A stretch of DNA of 64,000 nt from Halobacillus sp. Nhm2S1 (GTDB lineage Bacteria; Bacillota; Bacilli; Bacillales; Halobacillaceae), in the NCBI RefSeq assembly GCF_019599545.1, contig NZ_JAIEZV010000003.1, positions 1 to 64,000 of the forward strand, read 5' to 3'. Below the pieces are notes generated by a model that saw only the letters and a list, made by a program, of their open reading frames with translations, was not told the origin of the DNA and searched no databases. Positions 8,060 through 17,440 of this stretch are shown here, piece after piece. Made by a program: the position numbers and the translations under genes. How positions within the stretch are numbered: position 1 is the stretch's first letter; the number at the start of each line of letters is the position of its first letter.

Positions 8060-9332
8060 ACAAATACTCCTTTAACACTGTAGTAGTTTTTGGTTTTTGA
8101 AGTTTTAAAAGTGCTTTTGCTTCTATTTGCCGAATTCTTTCTCTTGTAACATTAAATATTTGTCCAATATCCTCCAATGTCTTTGGTTTTTCGTTTTTAC
8201 ATCCAAAACGATAATATAAAACTTGCACTTCTCTCTTCGATAAATTCGATTGAAGGATCTCACGAATAATATTCTTTAATTCAATTTTAAAATATTCCTC
8301 ATCAGGCATATCTGTATTCTCATCAAACACAAGTTCTCCTAATGGTGTGGTTTCATCCCCTCCAACAAGGCGGTCAAGACTGTCCAAGTTACTTTGTGAA
8401 ATATAAAAACGTAATTCTTCTATAACTTCAATTGGTTCTTCCATTGCTTTGGATATCTCAAATGTTGTGGCAGGTCTAGCCAATTCATTCCACAATTCAT
8501 TCTCAATTCTTATGAATTTATTCATTTTCTCTCGATAATGAACAGGGATTCGTATTAATGTTGAATAATCCGCAATCCCTCTAGTAATTGCTTGTCTTAT
8601 CCACCAAGTTGCATAAGTTGAAAACTGGTAGCCCAAGGAAACATCAAATTTCTTTGCAGCCTTCAGTAGTCCAATAACGCCAACTTGATACATATCATTC
8701 TCATCGAACCCCACTGTAGCTATGCCTGAATACCGTTTTACAACCTTCCAAACTAATTTTCTATTCGCTTCAACTAGATTGCTAAGTGACTTATTTCGTT
8801 TTAATTCATCACCTAAATGTATTTGATTTAAATATTGAATATTCCAGGACTTATCTATAACATCTTCGAGTGAATCAACATGATCAGTGAAGCTGTCGTC
8901 ATTCAATAAAGTATCTAAATCATTCTCTAGTAAATCATCAGGTATATCAAAATCAAAGTCAATTTCATTTTCATCTTGGAGTGTATCGTCAATAATAATA
9001 TATTTTTCTCTCGTTAGATCGCTTAGAATATTCTCTTTGATACTTTCATCTATATTATTTTGATTGAACCATTTTATAAGAATACTTTTATTAATTTCAT
9101 TTTCTCGCTCAATACATTTAAAAAACTTCAGTAATTTTGCCTTTAATACAGTTTTGGGGTAATCAATGATTTCTATTTGCAAAGAATCTAGTTCATCATA
9201 AACGATAAACCTTTCTTCGATATCCAGGGTATAATCATTAAACCACTGGTCAATAATATTCTGCTTTATTTTACTACCAAAACGAAAATTATCATTAATA
9301 TGAGAAAGTAGATCATCTAGCATTTTATCCAT
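8049..9332 (-). CDS. sigma-70 family factor with extra N-terminal domain
   Basis: A 427-residue protein derived from a primary-type sigma factor. Residues 1-110 are an unknown helical domain and 110-157 are very acidic. Region 2 (about 185-262) contains DMYQVGVIGLLKAAKKFD and FSTYATWWIRQAITR. Region 3 begins TLIRIPVHYREKMNKF. Region 4 (358-412) ends with the HTH TLEDIGQIFNVTRERIRQIE. Core-binding and -10-recognition residues are conserved, so it could direct RNA polymerase rather than merely bind DNA. It is the first gene of an operon with the RecQ-like helicase (11-bp overlap). Either it transcribes its own operon or it acts within the system; the sequence cannot decide. Housekeeping rpoD is unlikely, given the context and AT richness. 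Confidence 0.88.
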   Translation of the reverse strand: MDKMLDDLLSHINDNFRFGSKIKQNIIDQWFNDYTLDIEERFIVYDELDSLQIEIIDYPKTVLKAKLLKFFKCIERENEINKSILIKWFNQNNIDESIKENILSDLTREKYIIIDDTLQDENEIDFDFDIPDDLLENDLDTLLNDDSFTDHVDSLEDVIDKSWNIQYLNQIHLGDELKRNKSLSNLVEANRKLVWKVVKRYSGIATVGFDENDMYQVGVIGLLKAAKKFDVSLGYQFSTYATWWIRQAITRGIADYSTLIRIPVHYREKMNKFIRIENELWNELARPATTFEISKAMEEPIEVIEELRFYISQSNLDSLDRLVGGDETTPLGELVFDENTDMPDEEYFKIELKNIIREILQSNLSKREVQVLYYRFGCKNEKPKTLEDIGQIFNVTRERIRQIEAKALLKLQKPKTTTVLKEYLYEC

Positions 9333-9348
9333 TTACATCAATCCTTTA

Positions 9349-9397
9349 CTTACTAAACTTGTTTTTTAGTAAGCTTGTAATCTTTAACCGCTTACAA
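9349..9397 (-). promoter_or_regulatory. two inverted repeats upstream of the sigma gene
   Basis: CTTACTAAA (9349-9357) pairs with TTTAGTAAG (9365-9373), a perfect 9-bp inverted repeat 17 bases before the ATG. Next to it, TTGTAA (9375-9380) pairs with TTACAA (9392-9397). These could be operators, or a hairpin in the 5' untranslated leader controlling the sigma-helicase operon. Confidence 0.4.
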
Positions 9398-9737
9398 TTA
9401 ACTTTGTAGAAAAATTTATATTTAACCGAAATGGAATTATTATCGTTAACAAGGAAGTTTTAATTAAAATTATCGTTCTAGTAAACAGTAGGGCTAAAAA
9501 CATATTTGATAGTATTCGAGGTTCAAAATGTTCGAGAATGATTGCCATTTGTGAGCTGTTCCACGACTAGCAATAATATCTCAACTCTCAACCATGGAAC
9601 GAACAGAAATATTAATTGGAATTACTTCGATACTTCCTAAGTCTATTTTACCATATTATACATTATTTATTTGGAAAACCTTATATCCTTTTTCGTATTC
9701 ATAGAGGTTAAGTTAACTCATAGTAATAGTACTACTT

Positions 9738-9785
9738 TAAAACCCAGCCTAAACTTCAGATATTCGAAATTTAGGCTGGGTTTTG
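9738..9785. terminator. bidirectional terminator-like hairpin
   Basis: AAAACCCAGCCTAAA and TTTAGGCTGGGTTTT form a perfect 15-bp stem with a 16-base loop, with A and T runs on the two sides, so it could terminate in both directions. It is about 260 bp downstream of the minus-strand gene ending at 10048. Confidence 0.65.
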
Positions 9786-9879
9786 TTTAACTGTATCTTA
9801 GGATTCTTTGAATGTGTTGGAAGAGAATGTTTAAGTGATATTAATAAGATAGATAAATAAATCTGCAAGTTCCTCTGAC

Positions 9880-9921
9880 CTTTTATCTATCCCTCTATGT
9901 TTTCCCCAGGATAGATAAAAG
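9880..9921. repeat. 13-bp perfect inverted repeat
   Basis: CTTTTATCTATCC (9880-9892) pairs with GGATAGATAAAAG (9909-9921) across a 16-base loop. It may be a second terminator or a protein-binding site. The related word TAGATAAA occurs also near 9850, 14435 and 14502. Confidence 0.4.
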
Positions 9922-10047
9922 AAAATCTTACATTTAAAACCATATCAGATTCCTTGCGCTGGCCCGAACTCATCACCGTGGTTAATTTTTCATTCGTTTA
10001 GTATTTAACTCCTTTAAATTTTCTAAAACTCTTACCTTATCACTTCA

Positions 10048-13000
10048 CTATACTTCTGCACTTTCCCTACTTGGTTCAATTCCCATGCGGTCCAACTTCT
10101 CCCACAAACTCTCAAGTGCATTTTTGCGGTCCAGATAAAAGTCTCTCCCACGTACACGCCAGAACTCCCAGCCAGCTCTTTCGAGAGATTCCTGACGAAT
10201 CATGTCTTCTTCAAATTTTTCTGGACCGTGCCAAGCTTCGCCGTCGCATTCGACCGCTAGTCGGTTTCGCATACCTTCAACAACTAGGTCGATTCGATAG
10301 CGACCAACTTTTACTTGAGGGGTCACTTTATATCCTTGAGCTAAAATCATACGCAATACATCCACTTCAAACGGTGAATCACATAACTTTTCCAAATCCT
10401 CCACTTCGTTATTTACTCTGTTCGGTTCTTTACAATAACTTAGTAGGCGATAGCGCAAATCATCAGTTTTCAAGTCTTGTGAATCAACGGAGTGGTAGAG
10501 TCTCATTTGGTTTTTGGCACGGCTGGCCGCCACGTTGATTCGCTGTTTCTCACTATTTTTGGTCAACGCCCTGAAGTTGCGCTCTGGAGCAACGACCATG
10601 GATAGGAAGATGACATCTCTTTCGTCCCCTTGCAAAGTATAAGCGTCTCCACAGATTACTTTCCTTCGAACAAACTCTTCGTCTCCGATGGCTTCTCTGA
10701 TTTTCGTTTCAATTAAGGAGGATTGTTTCTTCCCTTGTAAAGCAATGACGCCGAAGGTCTGGTCATTGTATCTTGGATCATCAATCATTTGTTCGATGTC
10801 TGATACAATCTTTTCTGCTTCAGGAACGTTGAGATCCTTTTCCCTCTCATTGTTGTACCCGTCTTCGACTTTAATAGCGGTTACCGGCGGGTCCAACTTT
10901 TCCTCCTCCACAGGTAGACGAAGAGGGATCATCTCCCCACCGTAACTCAAATCGTTAGAAAATTGAATAATTTCTGGTACACACCTGAAGTGTTCTCTTA
11001 ACATCAACTTGCCCTCTTTCGGAAACGTTTGTTCAGCGATTTCATACAAGGAGATGTTCCCGTCAAACAAATTAGCGTTAGGGACATCTTGTAAATAGCG
11101 ACGGACAAGCTCATTGACTTCATCGTGTTTGATTCCGATTGATTGTGGACTGATTTGTTCTTCGTCTCCGACGACAATCATTTTCTTACCACGAAGTAAG
11201 ACATTGGCAGAAAAGAGGTCACACTGGCTGCTTTCATCAAATATGATGACGTCGAATTTATCATTGGTTACAGGGAAATTTTCAAGAACTTGGTTGATTG
11301 GCATGACCCACACTGGGATTGCTCCTTGCGCCGTCTTCATAGACTCTCTTGCACCTTTCAAGTTCGTCTGTGCAGATTTGCCGCTTCCCTTCCCATATCG
11401 TTTAATATAAGACTTCCATGAAGATAGGGCTCGTTTTTCTGATTGAGTGATTCTTTCCAACTGTGATTTCCATGTGGAAGCTGTGACAACTTCACTAATT
11501 AATCTTTTCTGCACTTTATGTTCTTCTTCTAATTTATCTTTGAGCCTAGCTACGTTCATGTCTTTGGTTTCATCCAACCAAGTCTGAAGTTTCCTTAACT
11601 CCAAGGCTTCTTTGTAATCATCAATATAGGTCCACTCTCTGCCTACGGATGATTCGATGGAGGCGGCTGTTGCTGGAAGCACATCTTTCAGCTTATGGAG
11701 AAGATCATAAAATTGATGAACAAGTTTCTTCTTTTCACCAAATGCTAGCAGCTTTTCTGTGGTTTCCGACCATTTTTCTTTATCGTTTGTTTCCATCGCT
11801 TGGATAAAGTCGAAAATGACGGGATGCATCTCTTTTTCATTGCTTATTTCTCGGAGCTTAGACACTTCTTCTTCCTGCTTGATTTTCCAATGATTGAGAC
11901 TCATGTATTTTTCAGCGATGGTCAGTTCTTCTTTTACCCTTTCGACTTGATCAAAGGAATAGAAATCGATTTCTGCCTCTGCAGGGAAATAACTTTCGCC
12001 TTTTTTGACTTCATCAGCAAAACGGATGATATCGTTGACCTCTTTCAGCACTTCTTCAGCTTCATGAGGAAATCGACTAGAACTTCTGTCGACTGTCTTT
12101 CCGTTCACTTCCTGCATATTGCCGTTTAAGATTCTCGTTGTTTCATCTTTCATTTTTTCATATTTTGTGTATTTATTAATGATCTCCAAATCTTCCAGCC
12201 GATCGACTGGCTTACCATTCAACACTTTTTCTTCAAATAGGTATTTGGTATTCTTTCCCTTGAACATGAAAAAGAACATCGATGCTTTCTTACCTGCCGC
12301 TAAATGTTCTCTAGCTGTCTCTGCATCTGACTCAATTTCCTGAAGGTCTGTTTTTGGAAGGTTAATTTCATGAGTGATGAGATCATTATACATAGCAAAA
12401 AGCTGCTGAATGCTATCCTGTTGTTCTGAAAGCAACTTCTTCCAACGTTCTTCTCGGACTCCTCCTGCTTTGAGATCTTCTGTAATCATCTCGGATGACT
12501 CTTTTTCCATCGTCGCTTGGAGGTTAAGAATCTCTTGCAACTGCCCTTTCATTTCAAGTATCGTTTCTTTATTCTTATTCAGTTGATAAGTTTCAAGGAT
12601 CGACTTTCCTTCCACCTCGTAATCGTTCAAGAAATCTCCTTCTTGAACCAATTCGTCAAAGGTCGGAACACTCATGATCTCTTTTTCCAATTTCGGTAAT
12701 CTCTTTCCATACAGAGGCAAATCATCGAGAGCTAAGCGTCCTCGCAATTTCCAAAGCTCTGTCCAATCTTCCTGTTGCAATGGAAAGCTAGTATTCAATT
12801 TCACGTCATCTTTAATCCATTTATAATTTGTATCAGTCTTTGAAAGTTTCTTAGCTACATCATATTTATAGAGTTTTTCACCGTTGTACGTTAGAGGTGT
12901 CCCTTCTTCTTTGGCATATGTTTTCAATTCATTGGTCAAACGAGCTTCTTCACGGTTGCTCTGGTCGAGGGATTCCAAATTACGTTTTATTGTTTTTTCT

Positions 13001-14385
13001 AAGGAATCGGTGTCTAATTCGCCCAATTTTTCACTTAAGGTTCGGATGGATCGTTCGATTCCCTCCATTGATTCTCTACCTCCGCCCAGGACAGGTACAC
13101 ATAAATCGCGGATGGATTCAGGAATTTTATCCTTAAGTACCTTCAAAGCGTTTTCCTTTTGAGAAGTGATAAGTATACGCTTTCCTTGCGCCAAGAAATG
13201 GGACACTAAGTTTGCAATTGTATGCGTCTTCCCCGTCCCTGGAGGCCCCTGTACGGTAACCCCAAAGTTACGGTCAATACGGTTCACAATATCTTTTTGC
13301 TGTTCATTCGCAGGAAGAGGGAAATAAAGATGATCCTTCGGTAAAGGAGTCGATTCATCTCCTGGTGATATCGACTGTTCTTCTTTTTCTTCTGATTCCC
13401 CTTCAAAGATAGAAGTCACAGCCTCTGTCATCTCAATCGAACCATTCTCAATCCCGCTGATGATTTGCTCTAAATCTTCACGCAGAACGCGCACCTTTTT
13501 ACCTCTTAGAGAAAAGATTTCTTGTTCATATAGGACAGGGGTGGGTTTAATGTCCAAGGTTGCCTCAGAATTCCCCTCGTAACTACCGTCAGGGTGAATC
13601 AAAGACATATAATTATGGAACAAATCAGAGAAATCATCGCGTATTTCCCTTTCCTTCATCTCATCAATGACATGATCTAACTGCTGAAGATTTGGTAAAC
13701 TGATACTTGAAAGCATATCTCTTTCTATCTTAACGTTATCATTGACCACTTCTGCGACGATCAAGCTCTTTTCTGCAATAAGATTGAGCTCTAGTTTACT
13801 CGTAATTAACGGGTGACGGATCGTACCGATTTTCTGATCACTATGTTGCCAAGTCAATATACCTCGTCCATAAATGAATTCAATCGTGTCACCTTCACGT
13901 TCGAAGCGGGAGATTAAGTGAAAGAAATCATTATATATTTCCGATACAACTTTCTTTTCTTTCAGTTGTTCCGCCCATGCTTTCCACTCTTCCTTCCATG
14001 CCGTGAAACGCTTGACCCGATCAGCTTCTGCATTAAAAGAAATGGTTTCTTCATCGCCTTCCTCATTTTTGATGCTACGTTCCATATAGTGGACCGGTTC
14101 TTTATTCTCATTTTTGTAGGAACCATTGATCCATTCCCTGATTTCTTCCGGAGGTTGAGGTGGCCTTTTATCTTGATCTGTTATCTGCGGCTTTTTTATC
14201 TCCAGAAAGTTCTTCTCCTCTTCACAATCTTCTAAGACTCGACATCCTTCCAAGTTATTCAACGCGTCGAGCTCCCACGATTTTTCAAATTTTTTATAAT
14301 CTCTATCCACTTTTCCAACTAAGTTATTCAGTTCTAACAAATACTTAAAAAAGCGTGCACCTTTATCATTTTGTACAGTCTGCAC
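10048..14385 (-). CDS. giant SF1 helicase with C-terminal Vsr/DUF559-like nuclease
   Basis: A protein of about 1445 residues. The UPF1/DNA2-like SF1 core is split by a long charged, coiled-coil-rich insertion. Numbered from the upstream GTG (14394), Walker A is GPPGTGKTHT (383-392). Beyond the insertion come DVIIFDESSQCDL (motif II), VVGDEEQISPQ, EHFRCVPEIIQFSN, DAYTLQGDERDVIFLS and RINVAASRAKNQM. The last ~107 residues hold a restriction-like nuclease of the MTES_1575/DUF559 type, with YRIDLVVEG and AVECDGEAWH as metal and catalytic segments. Such helicase-nuclease fusions are frequent single-gene or accessory defence proteins. I prefer GTG 14385 because GAGGTG lies 6 bases upstream; the GTG at 14394 has no spacing for one. 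It has its own promoter region and is probably separate from the operon ending at 14644. Confidence 0.85.
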   Translation of the reverse strand: MQTVQNDKGARFFKYLLELNNLVGKVDRDYKKFEKSWELDALNNLEGCRVLEDCEEEKNFLEIKKPQITDQDKRPPQPPEEIREWINGSYKNENKEPVHYMERSIKNEEGDEETISFNAEADRVKRFTAWKEEWKAWAEQLKEKKVVSEIYNDFFHLISRFEREGDTIEFIYGRGILTWQHSDQKIGTIRHPLITSKLELNLIAEKSLIVAEVVNDNVKIERDMLSSISLPNLQQLDHVIDEMKEREIRDDFSDLFHNYMSLIHPDGSYEGNSEATLDIKPTPVLYEQEIFSLRGKKVRVLREDLEQIISGIENGSIEMTEAVTSIFEGESEEKEEQSISPGDESTPLPKDHLYFPLPANEQQKDIVNRIDRNFGVTVQGPPGTGKTHTIANLVSHFLAQGKRILITSQKENALKVLKDKIPESIRDLCVPVLGGGRESMEGIERSIRTLSEKLGELDTDSLEKTIKRNLESLDQSNREEARLTNELKTYAKEEGTPLTYNGEKLYKYDVAKKLSKTDTNYKWIKDDVKLNTSFPLQQEDWTELWKLRGRLALDDLPLYGKRLPKLEKEIMSVPTFDELVQEGDFLNDYEVEGKSILETYQLNKNKETILEMKGQLQEILNLQATMEKESSEMITEDLKAGGVREERWKKLLSEQQDSIQQLFAMYNDLITHEINLPKTDLQEIESDAETAREHLAAGKKASMFFFMFKGKNTKYLFEEKVLNGKPVDRLEDLEIINKYTKYEKMKDETTRILNGNMQEVNGKTVDRSSSRFPHEAEEVLKEVNDIIRFADEVKKGESYFPAEAEIDFYSFDQVERVKEELTIAEKYMSLNHWKIKQEEEVSKLREISNEKEMHPVIFDFIQAMETNDKEKWSETTEKLLAFGEKKKLVHQFYDLLHKLKDVLPATAASIESSVGREWTYIDDYKEALELRKLQTWLDETKDMNVARLKDKLEEEHKVQKRLISEVVTASTWKSQLERITQSEKRALSSWKSYIKRYGKGSGKSAQTNLKGARESMKTAQGAIPVWVMPINQVLENFPVTNDKFDVIIFDESSQCDLFSANVLLRGKKMIVVGDEEQISPQSIGIKHDEVNELVRRYLQDVPNANLFDGNISLYEIAEQTFPKEGKLMLREHFRCVPEIIQFSNDLSYGGEMIPLRLPVEEEKLDPPVTAIKVEDGYNNEREKDLNVPEAEKIVSDIEQMIDDPRYNDQTFGVIALQGKKQSSLIETKIREAIGDEEFVRRKVICGDAYTLQGDERDVIFLSMVVAPERNFRALTKNSEKQRINVAASRAKNQMRLYHSVDSQDLKTDDLRYRLLSYCKEPNRVNNEVEDLEKLCDSPFEVDVLRMILAQGYKVTPQVKVGRYRIDLVVEGMRNRLAVECDGEAWHGPEKFEEDMIRQESLERAGWEFWRVRGRDFYLDRKNALESLWEKLDRMGIEPSRESAEV

Positions 14386-14431
14386 AACGAACACCTCGCT
14401 ATAATTCTTCCTGGTTTTACATATTTCTCAT

Positions 14432-14458
14432 TTTATAGATAAACGCTCCCATTGGCAA
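14432..14458 (-). promoter_or_regulatory. possible promoter of the giant helicase gene
   Basis: On the minus strand, TTGCCA (14458-14453) and TATAAA (14437-14432) are separated by 15 bases, slightly short for sigma-A. They lie about 50 bp upstream of the proposed start. Confidence 0.35.
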
Positions 14459-14643
14459 AGTATTCCAAATGTAGTTTTGGCTCACTTCACTCACGCTTTC
14501 CATGTATAGATAAAATGAACTTTTCAAATCGATTCTCCTTTTCCTTTGTACACATTATCTACCAAACCTCCCATGAATTTGAGGTTAAGTAGCATAGTAT
14601 GGTTAGGAGGAAAAGGGAAAAAAGGAAAACATACCCGTTTTTT

Positions 14644-17094
14644 CTAGTTCAATGTTTCTTGCTTTTTCTCAAAGTAACTATGTAATCTATAGTTACAAAT
14701 TCCTTCCGTCATTTTATATAATAAGGCTTTATGTTCAGTTGAAACGTTAAAGGATAAAGAGAAAAAACCATTATCGAATTGAACTAAGCCTTTGCTGGAC
14801 CCTGACCACTTCGTTAGAGGCATATCTGCTATGAGCTTCGCTACTTTTTGCTTGTCATATTTCCAAAGGGCTTTAGTATTCTTGCTACTAAAGTCCGTGT
14901 CCCTACGGTATTTATATTCCATAAAGAACCCATGAAAATAAGGCGCGACTTCCTCTGGAGTTATAGTTTCCGTCCACTTTAACTCGCCTCGACTTAACAT
15001 GTATTGGAGAACGACCATTTTGTAGCTTTTTGTCATCGATGTAAGTTCGACTTCTTCAATCCAATCCCTATATAATGAATAAACGTTCTCTTCTTCATGA
15101 GAAAGCTCATCGAAAGCTGACAAAAAGCCTACATAACTTTTCCATATTTGCTTGAATTCTTTACTGTTCACTGAACCTCTTAGGTGCATTTCTTCATAAG
15201 TCGGCCTTCTTCCTAATTCTTCCTTCACTTTGTCATAAGATGTCTTCACTCGTTCTTTCCTTGGACTGCGCTTTCTTAAAAGTTCTTTAAGGAGTTGTAC
15301 GGCTTTTGTATCAATCTCAACTTGACAACCCGCTGGTACGATAGGCTTAATGTGTTTGCCTTTTTTCGTTTCTTCCTTATCCCTTGTATCAAATAGCTTC
15401 AATTTCACATCAGCATTTCGGTAATTCCCGATCATATCAATAATTGTACAGTGCGATTTTTGATGGTGTTTTCGCAAGCCCCGCCCAATCTGTTGGGTGA
15501 ACACAACCAAAGATTCTGTCGGGCGCACAAACAATATCGTATCTACAGAAGGAATATCTGTTCCTTCATTAAATAAATCCACAGTGAAAATCGCATCGAT
15601 CTCTCCATTTTCAAGCTTTTCAATAGCGCCTTTCCTACTTATATTCGTTGTCTTTGAATGTAAAGCAATGGTCTGGTAACCATTCGTTTGAAAATAATTA
15701 GAGAGAAATTCTGCTTGCTTAATGTTGGAACAAAAGCATAATGTCCGTGTCTGCTTATGCTTTTTCCAATTTTGTATAATGTTTTTTGCTGTAGACTCTT
15801 GTAATTGAGCTTGAATGAGTTCTTCTTCATCGTACCGGTTCCCTAACCAGGTGATTTGAGAATAATCAATGTCATCATAAACTCCATAGTAATGGAAAGG
15901 AGAAAGCCAGTCTTTTTGAATAGCCTGAATAAAGTTCATTTCATAGGCAACGTTTCCGTCACACAAAGCAAATATATCTTGCCCATCCGTCCGCTCAGGA
16001 GTGGCGGTAATCCCCATTAGAAACTGTGGCGCAAAATAGCGCAGTATATTTTGATACGATTTACTTGAAGCATGATGGAATTCATCAATCACTATCAAAT
16101 CAAAATGCGATGGATCAAATTTTTTCAAGTGATCATTGATACTTAGTGTGAAGATAGATGCAAAGATCATAGGATGATCCATATCTTTTACTTTTCCGTT
16201 ATAAATGCCTCCTGTTTTGTCAGGCTGCACATGTTCGAACGATGCTTTTGCTTGGTAGAGTATTTCTTCACGGTGAGCTACGAAAAGAACCCGCTCAAAA
16301 TGCTCAGCTAAAAAAGCGGCGAGGTATGTTTTACCGAGACCAGTAGCCATAACGACCATCGCTTTATCATAACCTTCCTCACGTGTGGTCAGGAGAGCAT
16401 CCAGTGCCGCTGGCTGAGCAAACCTTGGCTCCGGTTTCTCATTGGAAGCCTGGTATTCTTCTTCTTTTTCGTTAATTGTGCTAGATTCATCCCTTCCAAT
16501 GGTCATCTCTACTTCTTCTTGCTTGGTCCAATGATGAACAAGCTCGGGATGATTTCTATGAAACTCTGTATGCTTCTCTTCGTATTTTTTTATCGTTTCC
16601 TTGTTAACTTTCATTGTCGTATCATCACTAAATAGTTTAATGAAGTGATTCCTAGCGTCTTCATATGTATCCTCAGAGACGAAACTTTGCATGTAAAGGT
16701 TCCATTCTACTCCGTTTGTCAACGCGGAATTTGATAAGTTGGAGGACCCAACAATTAACGCTCCATCCTCCTCTGCATTAAACATAAAAGCTTTCGGATG
16801 AAATGAACGTCCACGGCTTTGCCAAAGTCTTATTTCTACAGTCTCCCCTGGAAGTTCTGATAATAAATCCAGAGCTTCCGGTTGCGTCACGTACAAATAA
16901 TCTCCTGTGAGAATTTTTATATCGGCTCCACGGAAAGCTGCTTCCTTTAAAGTCGGAAGTAGCATTTGAACTCCAGATTTCATAATGAAAGCACTTAAGA
17001 TGTAGATCGTATTGGACTGGTGAATGTAGTCAAGGACTTCATCCACCAATTGGTTTGTAATTAACTTTGTATCTTGAAGATTATTCTTCGACAT
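14644..17094 (-). CDS. PLD-nuclease / SF2 helicase fusion
   Basis: An 816-residue protein. The N-terminal phospholipase-D-like nuclease has one HKD motif: His99-x-Lys101 (SFHPKAFMFN) and GSSNLSNSAL (116-125). One motif per chain implies dimerisation for activity. The SF2 helicase core follows: Walker A MATGLGKT (249-256), DEFHH (337-341), GITATPERTD and QQIGRGLRKHH. The C-terminal ~200 residues are a family-specific domain rich in basic and aromatic residues. It is the last gene of the six-gene operon, overlapping the MazG-like gene by 14 bp. The architecture (COG3886/COG1061 type) is found in many defence islands, and the likely job is unwinding and cutting foreign DNA. That role is inferred. 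Confidence 0.85.
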   Translation of the reverse strand: MSKNNLQDTKLITNQLVDEVLDYIHQSNTIYILSAFIMKSGVQMLLPTLKEAAFRGADIKILTGDYLYVTQPEALDLLSELPGETVEIRLWQSRGRSFHPKAFMFNAEEDGALIVGSSNLSNSALTNGVEWNLYMQSFVSEDTYEDARNHFIKLFSDDTTMKVNKETIKKYEEKHTEFHRNHPELVHHWTKQEEVEMTIGRDESSTINEKEEEYQASNEKPEPRFAQPAALDALLTTREEGYDKAMVVMATGLGKTYLAAFLAEHFERVLFVAHREEILYQAKASFEHVQPDKTGGIYNGKVKDMDHPMIFASIFTLSINDHLKKFDPSHFDLIVIDEFHHASSKSYQNILRYFAPQFLMGITATPERTDGQDIFALCDGNVAYEMNFIQAIQKDWLSPFHYYGVYDDIDYSQITWLGNRYDEEELIQAQLQESTAKNIIQNWKKHKQTRTLCFCSNIKQAEFLSNYFQTNGYQTIALHSKTTNISRKGAIEKLENGEIDAIFTVDLFNEGTDIPSVDTILFVRPTESLVVFTQQIGRGLRKHHQKSHCTIIDMIGNYRNADVKLKLFDTRDKEETKKGKHIKPIVPAGCQVEIDTKAVQLLKELLRKRSPRKERVKTSYDKVKEELGRRPTYEEMHLRGSVNSKEFKQIWKSYVGFLSAFDELSHEEENVYSLYRDWIEEVELTSMTKSYKMVVLQYMLSRGELKWTETITPEEVAPYFHGFFMEYKYRRDTDFSSKNTKALWKYDKQKVAKLIADMPLTKWSGSSKGLVQFDNGFFSLSFNVSTEHKALLYKMTEGICNYRLHSYFEKKQETLN

Positions 17095-17404
17095 GTACTA
17101 GGAACACCTTCTCTTCAAAAGCTCCTCGTTTCTCTGCTTTTCTCTTTCGAATCTCTTCCACCTCTTGTATGGATGAGCCGTGTTGTTTGGCTAAAGCATT
17201 CATTAATTCTAAAAGATCGGCCAATTCTTCAACTGCGTCTTTATCATTGTCTGCTTCTAAATATTCGTTCATTTCTTCTTTTAACTTTGTTCTGAGCTCC
17301 TTACGGAATGCTTCATCTGAAAGAATTTTAGTTTTAAGAAACTTGCCTTGATCTTCAATAATTTTTGGTATAAGATCACGTACTAATTTATTATAAACTG
17401 GCAT
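17081..17404 (-). CDS. MazG-like nucleoside triphosphate pyrophosphohydrolase
   Basis: A 107-residue all-alpha NTP pyrophosphatase of the MazG/phosphoribosyl-ATP pyrophosphohydrolase-like class. The metal-binding motifs are KEEMNEYLEA (first E-x-x-E) and EELADLLELMNAL (second, E-x-x-D). The N-terminus MPVYNKLVRDLIPKII is typical of the family. ATG 17404 has GGAG 7 bases upstream; an ATG six codons earlier has none. It overlaps the PLD-helicase start. Members of this family occur often in phage-defence loci and could deplete or check nucleotides, but the substrate here is unknown. Confidence 0.8.
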   Translation of the reverse strand: MPVYNKLVRDLIPKIIEDQGKFLKTKILSDEAFRKELRTKLKEEMNEYLEADNDKDAVEELADLLELMNALAKQHGSSIQEVEEIRKRKAEKRGAFEEKVFLVHVEE

Positions 17405-17440
17405 CCAATCACTCCATCTCAAGGTTAATGAACAGCTATA

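Larger units (their letters stand above)
9398..10047. other. AT-rich gene-free region with two hairpins
   Basis: No supported gene in 650 bp. Besides the two hairpins listed separately (9738-9785 and 9880-9921), I see only AT-rich sequence. It presumably holds the promoter of the sigma-helicase operon, but no clear -35/-10 pair stands out. Confidence 0.4.

Noticed and set aside
8049-9332. Housekeeping rpoD
   Set aside because: The neighbours are not dnaG or other rpoD partners. The gene overlaps a helicase gene in an AT-rich island and has an unusual N-terminus.
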